NCBI GenBank assembly: GCA_017940255.1
Contig: JAGAZB010000010.1
Location: forward strand, 62,001-126,000
DNA from: Treponema sp.
GTDB lineage: Bacteria > Spirochaetota > Spirochaetia > Treponematales > Treponemataceae
Reading direction: 5' to 3'
DNA length: 64,000 nucleotides
Of this stretch, positions 1-8,300 are shown one piece after another (position 1 is the stretch's first letter; each line of letters opens with the position of its first letter). The notes below the pieces were generated by a model, which was not told the DNA's origin, ran no database searches, and worked only from the letters and a program-made list of their open reading frames with translations. The position numbers and the translations under genes were made by a program.

Positions 1-496
1 CAATGCAATTGAAAACGGTGCTTCTGAAATTGATATGGTAATGGATGTTGGTGCCGTAAAGGATTCCAGACTTTCAAATCTTGAACTTGATATTGCTGAA
101 GTTGTAAAAGCCTGCCATGCAGAAGGCGAAAAAATTGGAAGAAAGGTTGTTGTTAAGGTAATTCTTGAAACCTGTTTTCTTACTGATAATGAACTTGTTT
201 CTGCCTGCCAGTGTGCTAAAAAAGCCGGTGCTGATTTTGTAAAGACTTCTACAGGCTTTGCAAATCCAAAATCTTTGGATGGAAATCCTCTTCCTAACGG
301 GGCTAGTGAACATCATGTAAAATTGATGAGAGATACTGTTGGTCCTGAAATGGGAGTAAAAGCTTCCGGCGGAATCCGTTCTGTTCGTACTGCTATTACC
401 ATGCTGGAAGCAGGTGCAAACAGAATTGGAACTTCCAGCGGGGTAAGCCTTATTGATAACTGGGATGAATCAGTAGAAATTAAAGCAAAATACTAA
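1..496 (+). CDS. deoC: Deoxyribose-phosphate aldolase, 3' part (5' end outside window)
   Basis: Class I aldolase that cleaves 2-deoxyribose-5-phosphate to acetaldehyde and glyceraldehyde-3-phosphate in deoxynucleoside catabolism. The reading frame is open from base 2 and begins mid-domain with NAIENGASEIDMVMDVGA, which matches the conserved core around a DeoC strand, so the true start lies upstream of the window. Two lysine motifs of the family are present: VKTSTGFA (Schiff-base lysine) and VKASGGI near the C-terminus, followed by the usual RIGTSSGV phosphate-binding turn. The gene ends 4 bp before the convergent hydrolase gene. About two thirds of a normal 220-residue DeoC is visible and nothing looks broken. 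Confidence 0.93.
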   Translation, partial: NAIENGASEIDMVMDVGAVKDSRLSNLELDIAEVVKACHAEGEKIGRKVVVKVILETCFLTDNELVSACQCAKKAGADFVKTSTGFANPKSLDGNPLPNGASEHHVKLMRDTVGPEMGVKASGGIRSVRTAITMLEAGANRIGTSSGVSLIDNWDESVEIKAKY

Positions 497-500
497 CTTT

Positions 501-1442
501 TTATTTTCGCAAGCTGTAGTAGAGAATATTATCTTCTACAGTGAGCAAAACCTTTCTTTCATCCTGCATTTCTGAAAGGTAAGATTTTACAGTGCTCGTT
601 ATAAGCGCGTACTGTGGAATCTTCATATTCAGAGAGTGAAAATCAGCAACGTATTTTACCAGTTCTTCTGTAGTTTTTCTGCCTTTTTTTAGAGCATTTA
701 TAATACACTGCTTTGTAGAAAGTATTGCAATCTTATTCATTTCTACATTTTCTGCTATATCATCACAAAGAAGCTCTCCATGACTAGGAACACAGTATCT
801 TATTTCTTCAGTTTCTCCTATTTTATCAAGAGCTTCCATAAATAAAATTGGATTTGTGAGTAGAGAAATCCAGTGCTGTCCAAGTTCTTTTCGCGGGAAA
901 ATAGAATCTCCTGCAAATAAAACTTTTTCATTCTGAGGATTTTCAACAATCACTCCAAGACTTTCGGGGCTGTGTCCGTCTAAAGCAATAAAAGAAAATT
1001 TAAAACCGTCTTCAAGAGTTACTATGTCTTCTTCTCCAATTATTTTATCTGCCTTACAGGCTTCCGGGCGAAAGTACAGGCTTCTTAATTCTTTAGGAGG
1101 GTAGGACCCCCATAAAATGGATCCATGCAGAGCAGGATTTTCCATAAAAGGTTTTTCTTTTTCAGAAATCCACACTTCGCAGTTTGTGCTGTCTTTTATA
1201 AATTTGTGGCCGCCGGTATGGTCGGGATGTCCGTGAGTGGTAATCAGGGCCTTTACAATATAGTCTTTGAAGTATTCATCAAGAGTATCAAGAATGTATT
1301 CTCCTTCAATTTCGCTGGGGCCTGAATCAATGATATAAAGTTCATTTTCCCCATTGCTTGAATGAGAAGCTATAATGCCTGCGTTTGTAGAATTTGGAAT
1401 GTAATAAATCCCGGAAACAAGCTGAATTATCTTTTCTTTCAT
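501..1442 (-). CDS. Metallo-beta-lactamase-fold hydrolase with C-terminal winged-helix-like region (LACTB2/glyoxalase II-like)
   Basis: 313 residues. The metal-binding motif THGHPDHTGG (HxHxDH) lies near residue 75, and later motifs GDSIFPR and PSHGELL supply further ligands expected of this fold. The last 80 residues (ILSTKQCIINALKKGRKTTEEL onward) resemble the small helical or winged domain found after the catalytic domain in LACTB2-type proteins. The open frame extends 15 codons further upstream. I chose the ATG at 1442 because GGGAG stands 6-8 bp before it and the protein then begins MKEKIIQLV, as in relatives. The substrate cannot be read from sequence; a thioester or a phosphodiester/RNA are the usual options. 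It is convergent with deoC and lies downstream of the greA terminator, so it is probably a separate transcript. Confidence 0.8.
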   Translation of the reverse strand: MKEKIIQLVSGIYYIPNSTNAGIIASHSSNGENELYIIDSGPSEIEGEYILDTLDEYFKDYIVKALITTHGHPDHTGGHKFIKDSTNCEVWISEKEKPFMENPALHGSILWGSYPPKELRSLYFRPEACKADKIIGEEDIVTLEDGFKFSFIALDGHSPESLGVIVENPQNEKVLFAGDSIFPRKELGQHWISLLTNPILFMEALDKIGETEEIRYCVPSHGELLCDDIAENVEMNKIAILSTKQCIINALKKGRKTTEELVKYVADFHSLNMKIPQYALITSTVKSYLSEMQDERKVLLTVEDNILYYSLRK

Positions 1443-1525
1443 ACTGTTACTCCCTGGTACCCGCCAGCAGCCCCCAGCTCCCAACACACACAGCTGTGCC
1501 GTTCGCGTTCAACTTGGCAGTGCCG

Positions 1526-1566
1526 AAAAAAAAAGGTACCGCCCAGTTTCTGAACGATACCTTTCC
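1526..1566 (-). terminator. Rho-independent terminator of the greA-like gene
   Basis: Read on the minus strand, AAAGGTATCG pairs with CGGTACCTTT (one G-U pair) across a loop of about 13 nt, and the stem runs directly into a stretch of T. It begins about 20 bp after the stop codon at 1587. Confidence 0.85.
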
Positions 1567-1586
1567 ATTTTCATCAAAAACTGAAC

Positions 1587-4283
1587 TTAGAAGTTCTTAG
1601 CTTTTTTGATTCCCTTAATTTCGTAGTTGTATTTATGTTCATTGATTGTGAATGTAACCTTTGTTCCAACTTTCTTATCCATGATTGCATTTCCAAATGG
1701 TGACATGTAAGAAATGATGTTGTTGTCTGGATCAGATTCCCATGGACCAAGAATTGTGTATGTTTCATCTTTTCCAGAATCAAGGTTTACAAGTGTAACT
1801 TCTGTTGCGAATGAAACAACTGCTGTTGTACTTGTAGTAGGGTCGAATACAACTGCGCGTGAAAGTTCTTCCTGAAGCTTTGAAAGTGTAAGCTGCAGAT
1901 AATGCTGGTGTTCGCGGGCTGCCTTGTATTCTGCGTTTTCTTTCAAGTCTCCCTTTGCACGAGCATCTGCAACATCCTTTGCATTTGCAGGAAGTTCGAT
2001 GTTCTGAATCTTGTCTGCTTCGGCCTTCTTTTCTTCCAGCTTCTTTGCAGTTACAATCATGCCCTTTGGCTGAGCAGTCTTTTCTTCTGATACGCGGAAC
2101 TTGAATTCCGGATACTTTTCCAGAATCTTGTTGCGGGCAAGCTGTTTGTATGAAGGATCAATGTCTGCAATATCATCAATGAGTGTGTACATCTTCTTTA
2201 CGCAAGCTTCGCCGTTTTCAAACATAAACTTGAAGATAGCATCATTCTTGAATAGAAGTTCTGTAGCATTCTTATTGATTTTTTTGTTTTCTGTTGTATT
2301 AACGTGGTTGTTAATTTCACGGAATGTAAGTTCAATGATATTAATCAGAGCAATAAGCTGTTTTTCGTATGTTACGCCAGCTTCCTGGAACCATTTTTCG
2401 TCCTGACATTCGCGGAAGAAGAAAATAACAGTTTCGCGGTAATCCTTGAACTTTTCAAAACTTTCACGTACAAGGTTCTGAATATCTGCAACAAAGCCCT
2501 TTTCAATAAGGTCTTTAAGAATCTTCATATCAAGTACAGTAGGGAAGAGTTCAATGTATTTTTCATTCCAGTCTGGAAGCATTTTAATATCCATAAGGAA
2601 TGCTGCACGGAGGTGTGTATTTTTTGTATCTTTAAGTTCTGTGTAGATTTCTCTAGGATTTTCAATCTTTCTGTAGATTTCTGCAAATGTTTCGTGAACA
2701 GGAACCAGGAACTGCTTATCAACACCGCTGATATACTGAACAATGAGGTAAGAAGCAAGAACGTGTACGTCTACGCGGTTGATGTTCTTAAGGAAACCTG
2801 TGAAGTATGCATACATTTCTGCAAAAAGTTCGCTTGATTTGTCTGCATCGTCGCTTTCAAAGAACTTCATGAGGATATCAGCACGTGCAAAGAACTGTTT
2901 CTGAGCTTTAAATTCGTTAGAAAGTTTTTCTTCAATGCTGATGTTTCCGTCACGTACTGTGTACATTGAAATATCATTAGGATTTACACCGAATTTTGAA
3001 TTTGATTCAAGAATCTTTTTAGCGGCACTGTTCCAAGATGTCCATTCACCAGGAGTGAGGATGCTAGGAACAAGTTCTGCCTTAATGCGTTTGAAATCGC
3101 AGTTGTTATCATGACTCTTGATGATTGTTTCAAGTGCCCATTCCTTATCATTCTTAATCATAGCAGCAAGTTCTTTTGGCTGTTTTGTTGCTTTAAGAAC
3201 CCAGATATGATCTTTAGAAAGTGGCTTCAAGGCTGTAACTGCCATAGAAAGCTTCATTTCGCGAATACCGCCAACCTTTCCAAAGTTGATTGTAAGAGTG
3301 TCTTTTTCAAGTTTTGTGATGATACCAACACCCCAGTTGCGGTGGAATACGAAACTCTTCTTGTCAAATGCAATGTGTTTTTCAAAGTCATTGATAGCTT
3401 CAAAAACGTTTCTGTAGCTCTGCATAAGGTTTGAAGTGCGGATGTAGTCTTCAAGATGGCTGTGTCCTGCATATTTTCCACGGAAACAGTCTGTAATTTC
3501 CTTACGAGCCCAGATATCTTTCTGGTCAATTTCAAGGTTCTGCTTAAGAATAAGGATTGCAGTATCCCATTTCTGGTTGTCTTTATACCAGCCATACAAT
3601 TCCTGCATAAGAGTTGTAGTTCTGATTTCACCCATTGTCTTTGAAATCTTGCGGCGGAGCATCTGGAAGAAGTCGAAATCTTCTGGGATGTTCTGTACAA
3701 GTTTAGACCAGATTTCTTTACATGAGTTGTAATTATTCTGATTGATGTAGCGGAGAATTGCCTTTTTGTAGTAGCTGATTGCGTTTTCTTTGTCGCCAAG
3801 AGCATCAAAGTGTTCAGCCAGTGATTTTGCAAGGTCAGCTTCTTCAAAATCAATTTTTACGATTTTAGCATAGAGTTCCCATACTTTATCGTTGTTTTCT
3901 GCAAGGTAGCTGTCTGCAAGAGTGCGAAGTGCAAACTTGTTGTTTGGATCATCTGCAAGAATGCTGTCACAAAGGTAAGTAACGATTGTTTCCTTGTGAT
4001 TTTTCTGGAAAATATCAACGAGATTTACAAGATTTGAATTATCCAAATCACCCTTCTGCAAATCAAGGATTCCACAGATATAAAGCGCGATTATGCTGTC
4101 TTTTGTGTGAGAAAGGTGTTCTTCACAGATATCATGAATCTCGTTTACACAGTTTTCGTTCCGTGCCTGTTCTACAATGTTTGAAAGCTCTTTCAAGTCA
4201 TTTTGTGTGTAGTTACTGATAGTGGCACGTGTCCATGTCTCTTCCTTAAGTCTGTCCTGAATGGACTGAATCAAATCTGCCAT
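1587..4283 (-). CDS. greA: Long spirochaetal GreA-type transcript cleavage factor with large helical N-terminal extension
   Basis: 898 residues against about 160 for normal GreA. The first 700 residues are helical with TPR-like signatures (for example YKKAILRYINQNNY, AKSLAEHFDALGDKENAISYY near residue 160). The C-terminal part from about residue 755 is the GreA/GreB module: a coiled coil with DVADARAKGDLKENAEY and AAREHQHYLQLTLSKLQEEL, then the FKBP-like domain ending with TILGPWESDPDNNIISYMSPFGNAIMD. The acidic residues at the coiled-coil tip (DLKENAEY) are the ones GreA inserts into the RNA polymerase secondary channel. Long GreA proteins of this kind are known from Treponema and Borrelia, so the fusion is lineage-typical and not an assembly error. 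It lies 47 bp downstream of a TPR gene on the same strand and is probably co-transcribed with it. Confidence 0.9.
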   Translation of the reverse strand: MADLIQSIQDRLKEETWTRATISNYTQNDLKELSNIVEQARNENCVNEIHDICEEHLSHTKDSIIALYICGILDLQKGDLDNSNLVNLVDIFQKNHKETIVTYLCDSILADDPNNKFALRTLADSYLAENNDKVWELYAKIVKIDFEEADLAKSLAEHFDALGDKENAISYYKKAILRYINQNNYNSCKEIWSKLVQNIPEDFDFFQMLRRKISKTMGEIRTTTLMQELYGWYKDNQKWDTAILILKQNLEIDQKDIWARKEITDCFRGKYAGHSHLEDYIRTSNLMQSYRNVFEAINDFEKHIAFDKKSFVFHRNWGVGIITKLEKDTLTINFGKVGGIREMKLSMAVTALKPLSKDHIWVLKATKQPKELAAMIKNDKEWALETIIKSHDNNCDFKRIKAELVPSILTPGEWTSWNSAAKKILESNSKFGVNPNDISMYTVRDGNISIEEKLSNEFKAQKQFFARADILMKFFESDDADKSSELFAEMYAYFTGFLKNINRVDVHVLASYLIVQYISGVDKQFLVPVHETFAEIYRKIENPREIYTELKDTKNTHLRAAFLMDIKMLPDWNEKYIELFPTVLDMKILKDLIEKGFVADIQNLVRESFEKFKDYRETVIFFFRECQDEKWFQEAGVTYEKQLIALINIIELTFREINNHVNTTENKKINKNATELLFKNDAIFKFMFENGEACVKKMYTLIDDIADIDPSYKQLARNKILEKYPEFKFRVSEEKTAQPKGMIVTAKKLEEKKAEADKIQNIELPANAKDVADARAKGDLKENAEYKAAREHQHYLQLTLSKLQEELSRAVVFDPTTSTTAVVSFATEVTLVNLDSGKDETYTILGPWESDPDNNIISYMSPFGNAIMDKKVGTKVTFTINEHKYNYEIKGIKKAKNF

Positions 4284-4296
4284 TTTATACTCCTGC

Positions 4297-4325
4297 GTAA
4301 GGCCTGTGCCGGCCTGTTCATTAAA
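4297..4325. repeat. Short palindromic sequence resembling the second repeat family
   Basis: GTAAGGCC, six bases, GGCC, then TGTTCATTA. This matches the left part of the repeats at 31518-31584 and 50826-50928 (GTAAGGCC...GGCC...GTTCAATA) but lacks their second hairpin. It may be a remnant. Confidence 0.35.
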
Positions 4326-4330
4326 ATTGT

Positions 4331-5263
4331 TCAGCTCATGTATGATTGATACACGGCCGAGTCCAGAATCTTAATTTTCAACAATATTTCACTGCATTTT
4401 GTACTACTCTCGTGTACCAGGGTGTAGTGATCCATAAGTCTGAAATAACAGTTCAGAAGGCGAGGAACTAAAATTTCCGTATTGCAGGACGGATCTTTGT
4501 ATTCGCTTTCTTTCGCGTAAATTTCCTTCTTGAGCTTAATCACTTCTTGTGGAGTAAGCTCCTTTTTTATATTCAGCACTCCGTTCAAAACTCCGTATAC
4601 TGGAATCCAGTACTGTAAGGCCTTGCCAGAATGTTTTTTTTCTTCAGTAATCTTAATCAGGCATTTTATGAGCTCTGAATCAAGAAAACTTAAATCTATA
4701 GACTCCGGATCAATAAAGAAGGCTTCTCTAAAAAGCAGCTTTCCGTATTTATCTTCTCCGCAAAGGGAGCAGCAATCCGCAAGTTCTGCAAGAACAGAAG
4801 AAAGATTCGGATAAATGTTGTTCGCTTCCATGAGGAATGAACGGGCCATTTCAAAATTGCCAAGCTTCTTGTGACAGATACCGGCTTTCTTGTAGATTTC
4901 TGCCTTCTGATAAGGTTCTTTTTCTTCCATCAGCTCTGTAAAGCGTTCCAAAGCCTTGGTAAAAAAGCCCTGCTGAACAGCAATTAAAGCCGGTTCATAT
5001 TTATCCTTATCTCTGGAAATGTATGACTGAAAAGTCTTCCATTCCTGCAGAAGTCCTTCATTTCTTTCATAAGAATCTTCTGTGTTCCTCAGACGTTTTA
5101 TGGATTCTATCCAGAAGATGCAGCACTTGTTTGTAAAAATAAGTTCTTTGCTATCCAGATCGTTTTCAAAGAGATTACTTATTATCTTTTGTGCTTCAAA
5201 AGGATTTCCCTGTTTTAAAAAACTCAGGACATCCTTCATTTTGGCTTCTGTCTGAATTTCCAT
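4331..5263 (-). CDS. Tetratricopeptide-repeat protein of unknown function
   Basis: 310 residues with no signal peptide or membrane segment, so cytoplasmic. The region around residues 105-190 (EPALIAVQQGFFTKALERFTELMEEKEPYQKAEIYKKAGICHKKLGNFEMARSFL) shows at least two TPR-like helix pairs with the usual G/A/Y spacing. The start at 5263 has no clear ribosome-binding site; a second ATG at 5239 (MKDVLSF) is possible. A promoter lies immediately upstream (5281-5308). The gene precedes the greA-like gene on the same strand, and both proteins are helical-repeat proteins, so a joint role in transcription is possible but unproven. Confidence 0.7.
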   Translation of the reverse strand: MEIQTEAKMKDVLSFLKQGNPFEAQKIISNLFENDLDSKELIFTNKCCIFWIESIKRLRNTEDSYERNEGLLQEWKTFQSYISRDKDKYEPALIAVQQGFFTKALERFTELMEEKEPYQKAEIYKKAGICHKKLGNFEMARSFLMEANNIYPNLSSVLAELADCCSLCGEDKYGKLLFREAFFIDPESIDLSFLDSELIKCLIKITEEKKHSGKALQYWIPVYGVLNGVLNIKKELTPQEVIKLKKEIYAKESEYKDPSCNTEILVPRLLNCYFRLMDHYTLVHESSTKCSEILLKIKILDSAVYQSYMS

Positions 5264-5280
5264 AACTGTCTTATTTTGAT

Positions 5281-5308
5281 TTTATACAAACATCGGGGAT
5301 TTAGTCAA
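5281..5308 (-). promoter_or_regulatory. Sigma-70-type promoter for the TPR-greA operon
   Basis: On the minus strand, TTGACT (5308-5303), a 16-bp spacer, then TATAAA (5286-5281). The expected start of transcription is about 10 nt before the ATG at 5263. Confidence 0.6.
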
Positions 5309-5414
5309 TAAAATTTGTTTAAAATCAAGAAAAATGAGACAAGATTTATACAGCGAAAGTAGTGATATGTCAAGCATTTTTTTTATAATTTTTTTTATAT
5401 TAAGATTTTTATGA

Positions 5415-5444
5415 TTGTCTAATGGTTGCCTTTTTGTTACTATA
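5415..5444 (+). promoter_or_regulatory. Probable leaderless promoter of rpe
   Basis: TTGTCT (5415-5420), an 18-bp spacer, then TACTAT (5439-5444), only 8 bp before the rpe ATG. No Shine-Dalgarno sequence is present. The geometry is the same as at 13224, 16187 and 33777. Confidence 0.5.
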
Positions 5445-5452
5445 TATAGCAA

Positions 5453-6082
5453 ATGAAAACACCAATTTTAGCACCATCGCTCCTTTCTGCAGATTTTGCA
5501 AATTTGGGAGCTGCAATTAAACAGATTGAAGATAACAAGGGCACTGCAGTTCATATTGATGTAATGGATGGACAGTTTGTGCCGGAAATAACTTATGGAC
5601 ATCCTGTAATACGTTCTGTAAGAAAGCTTACAGATTTACCTTTTGATGTTCACCTCATGATTGAAAATCCTGAAAGTCAGGTAGAAAGCTTTATAGATGC
5701 CGGTGCAGACTGGGTAACTTTCCATGTTGAAGCTACCGCACATGCTCACAGAATAATTCAGATGATTCATGAGCGCGGAAAAAAGGCTGGAGTTGCAATT
5801 TGTCCAGGAACTCCAATTTCTACACTGTCGGAAATCGTAAAATCTGCCGATATTATATTGGTGATGACTGTCAATCCTGGTTGGGGTGGGCAGAAAATCA
5901 TTCCGTCATGCGTGGATAAGGTAAAGGCCTTAAAAAAACTGCGTGAAGAAAACGGTTATTCATACCTGATTTCTGTAGATGGCGGAGTGAATCAAGAAAC
6001 TGTGAAATCTGTCTTAGATGCTGGTACTGATATTGTTGTTTCAGGTTCGGCATTCTTTAATGGCAGTTTAAAGTGGAACTGA
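5453..6082 (+). CDS. rpe: Ribulose-phosphate 3-epimerase
   Basis: 209-residue TIM-barrel enzyme interconverting ribulose-5-phosphate and xylulose-5-phosphate in the pentose phosphate pathway. The family motifs are all present: APSLLSADFANL at the N-terminus, HIDVMDGQFVPEITYG with the metal-binding and catalytic Asp, FDVHLMIENP, VMTVNPGWGGQ and SVDGGVN with the second catalytic Asp, and SGSAFF at the phosphate site. Length is slightly short of the usual 215-225 but complete. The ATG fits the family start exactly, yet it has no ribosome-binding site and a -10 box 8 bp upstream, so the mRNA is probably leaderless. It is followed after 22 bp by an envelope TPR gene. Confidence 0.96.
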   Translation: MKTPILAPSLLSADFANLGAAIKQIEDNKGTAVHIDVMDGQFVPEITYGHPVIRSVRKLTDLPFDVHLMIENPESQVESFIDAGADWVTFHVEATAHAHRIIQMIHERGKKAGVAICPGTPISTLSEIVKSADIILVMTVNPGWGGQKIIPSCVDKVKALKKLREENGYSYLISVDGGVNQETVKSVLDAGTDIVVSGSAFFNGSLKWN

Positions 6083-6104
6083 ATTATTGGAGACGAAAGT
6101 TAGT

Positions 6105-7013
6105 ATGAAGAAGATTCTGGCATTTTTACTGGCTGCAGGCACCGTGCTCTTTGGAGTTTCTGCTTCTGAATCTGCAACCTCTGCATTTGTTGAAGGCTGC
6201 CGCTTCTATTCTGAAGGGGAGTGGGCATCTGCGAAAATGCTTCTAAAGAAGGCTGTTGCTTATCCTGAAAACCTTACACCCGATGTATATTACATGCTTA
6301 TTTCTGCAGAAGTTTATGATGGCGATTACAAGGCTGCTTTAGATGACTGCAACATTTACCTTGAAAATTTTCCAAAATCTCTTTATGTCTCGAACATTAG
6401 TTTTCAAAAAGGCTATTCCCTTTACAATATGGGCGAATATGAAAAGGCAATTATCGCATTAAGTGATTTTTGCCATCAGTTTGAAGATAGTGAATTGTAT
6501 TCTTCAGCATTATTTTATATAGGAGAATCATTGTTTGCTTCATATCAGTATGAAGAAGCTTCTTCAATTTTTGAACGAATAGTAACAGAGTTTCCTGAAT
6601 CTGCAAAAGCACCTGCCGCTCAGTACCGTATTGAATCAATTTTACAGAGAGCACGAGAAGAAAAACTTCTTTATCTCTTAAAACAGACTGGTGAAGAATA
6701 TCTTTCTGCAAAAGAAGAATATGAAAAACAGCTTAAAATGTACAATTCTGATTCTGTAAATACAACAAGACAGAAACTTGCCGAAGCAACTTCCAGAAAT
6801 GAAGAGCTAGAGCGCCAGATTTTGGACCTTGAACATCAGCTTTCGGCTGTAAAAACCGAAGAAGCTTATACTTATATCAGTTCTAATGCTGTAAAATACA
6901 CTGATGATATAGATGTTCCAAATTCAGAACCTTATGATGAAACAAAGGAACAGATTAAACTCTTAAAACAGAAGGCTCTTGAAGCGCAGAAAATGCTGGA
7001 AGAGCAGGATTAG
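6105..7013 (+). CDS. Exported TPR protein with C-terminal coiled coil (YbgF/BamD-like)
   Basis: 302 residues. Start taken at ATG 6105 (MKKILAFLLAAG), 12 bp after GGAG; an in-frame TTG at 6087 is less likely because it would put a charged stretch before the signal peptide. The signal peptide ends around VSASES. Residues 25-190 contain TPR-like helix pairs (EGEWASAKMLLKKAV, YNMGEYEKAIIALSDFCHQF, YQYEEASSIFERIVTEFPES), typical of YbgF/BamD/CpoB-type periplasmic scaffolds. Residues 200-302 form a long charged helix with heptad character (EEYEKQLKMY, NEELERQILDLEHQL). It leads a three-gene run ending just before recA, so a role in envelope organisation is inferred from family resemblance only. Confidence 0.7.
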   Translation: MKKILAFLLAAGTVLFGVSASESATSAFVEGCRFYSEGEWASAKMLLKKAVAYPENLTPDVYYMLISAEVYDGDYKAALDDCNIYLENFPKSLYVSNISFQKGYSLYNMGEYEKAIIALSDFCHQFEDSELYSSALFYIGESLFASYQYEEASSIFERIVTEFPESAKAPAAQYRIESILQRAREEKLLYLLKQTGEEYLSAKEEYEKQLKMYNSDSVNTTRQKLAEATSRNEELERQILDLEHQLSAVKTEEAYTYISSNAVKYTDDIDVPNSEPYDETKEQIKLLKQKALEAQKMLEEQD

Positions 7014-7028
7014 TGTAAGGGGGACTAA

Positions 7029-8297
7029 ATGAAGAAAAGTTTTCTAGGAGCCGGTCTGCTCCTTTTGTCTGTTTTATATGCAATGCCTCTTTTTGCCCAG
7101 GAAAATCCGGCTCCTGCTGCAGAAGCCGCGGACACACCTGCTGCAAAGCCTGCACCTGCCGCTAACGAAAACGAAAAAAAGAATTATACAGGCTGGGTTG
7201 ATGTTTCTTCAAAAGAACAGGATGTAAAAATCGGGCTTGTTCAAATCAAGGTAAAACCAAATCTGGGAACTTTTAATTTTTCTGTACTTAATGAAAATGA
7301 CAAATACGTTCCTCTTCTTTCAACTGCTAATGAATACACTTCGTCAGGCTTCTTTTTGAAAGCCGGAAAAAAACGCTACAGACTTATTGCCGATAAAAAT
7401 GTGTTTACATCAATTTCTAAAATTGACTCGGGAATTAGCCTTGTTTATAAAGTAGGAAAGGTTGCTGAAGTAAACTTGAAATTTGAAGCGATGAAAACTG
7501 CTCCTGACCACGATATTGATATGATCCGCATTGCTGCGAACGTAAAAAATGTAAGTCAGAAAACAGATGAATTTGCACTTCGCGCCATTTTAGATACAGT
7601 TCTTGGAGAAACTGGTGATTTTCACTTCTTCGGAGCTGATAATTCACCTGTAAAAAATGAAGTTCTGTATAGAAATTTAAAAGATCACCGCTGGATTTAT
7701 TCAAGAAATTCAAATGCAGAAATGCAGATTCTTCTTGATGGTGCAGATATTACTGTGCCGGAATCTGTGGCTCTGGTAAATTATTCAACTCTAGATCAGG
7801 CTTATTGGGAGCCTGATATGGCTGCATACCGCTCATTTGATACAGTTCTTTCTTATAAAAATTCTGCTTTTGGAATAAACTGGCCTTCTTGCAGGCTTAA
7901 ACCAGAGCAGTCTGCTGATTTTGTATTTTATATTGCAGTTGCGGCTGATGGCGACCTTGCAAAGGGAAGTTCTTTTGTAGGTGGTGATGAGCCAGTAAAA
8001 GAGGTTGAAGAGCCTTCAATCTTCACAAATCTTCCATCCCCAGTTCCGGCCCCTGTAGAAAGACCTGTTGAAACTCCAAAGAAAAAGGCTGAACCAATTG
8101 ATGAATTTGCTGTAAGACGTGATGTTCCATTCAATGTAAATAATCTTTCTAAAGAACAGCTTACACTTGAATATGTTCAGAATTTAATTGACAGAATTTC
8201 TGCATTGGAAGAAAATAATTCATCTGTAAACCGAAAAGAAATATTACAGTTAAATGCTGAACTTGATGCAATCCTTTCGGTTTTGAGGCAGCAATAA
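7029..8297 (+). CDS. Exported protein of unknown function with a proline/alanine-rich linker
   Basis: 422 residues. The ribosome-binding site AAGGGGGA is 5-6 bp before the ATG. A signal peptide is clear (MKKSFLGAGLLLLSVLYAMPLFAQ, cleavage after FAQ). It is followed by an Ala/Pro linker, a beta-rich domain (about residues 55-310: YTGWVDVSSKEQDVKIG, FNFSVLNENDKYVPLLST, MIRIAANVKNVSQKT), a second Pro-rich stretch near residues 330-355, and a short coiled coil at the C-terminus (LEYVQNLIDRISALEENN). I do not recognise a named family. It sits 15 bp after the preceding TPR gene and 3 bp before the next TPR gene, which suggests one periplasmic complex or pathway. Confidence 0.65.
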   Translation: MKKSFLGAGLLLLSVLYAMPLFAQENPAPAAEAADTPAAKPAPAANENEKKNYTGWVDVSSKEQDVKIGLVQIKVKPNLGTFNFSVLNENDKYVPLLSTANEYTSSGFFLKAGKKRYRLIADKNVFTSISKIDSGISLVYKVGKVAEVNLKFEAMKTAPDHDIDMIRIAANVKNVSQKTDEFALRAILDTVLGETGDFHFFGADNSPVKNEVLYRNLKDHRWIYSRNSNAEMQILLDGADITVPESVALVNYSTLDQAYWEPDMAAYRSFDTVLSYKNSAFGINWPSCRLKPEQSADFVFYIAVAADGDLAKGSSFVGGDEPVKEVEEPSIFTNLPSPVPAPVERPVETPKKKAEPIDEFAVRRDVPFNVNNLSKEQLTLEYVQNLIDRISALEENNSSVNRKEILQLNAELDAILSVLRQQ

Positions 8298-8300
8298 TTT

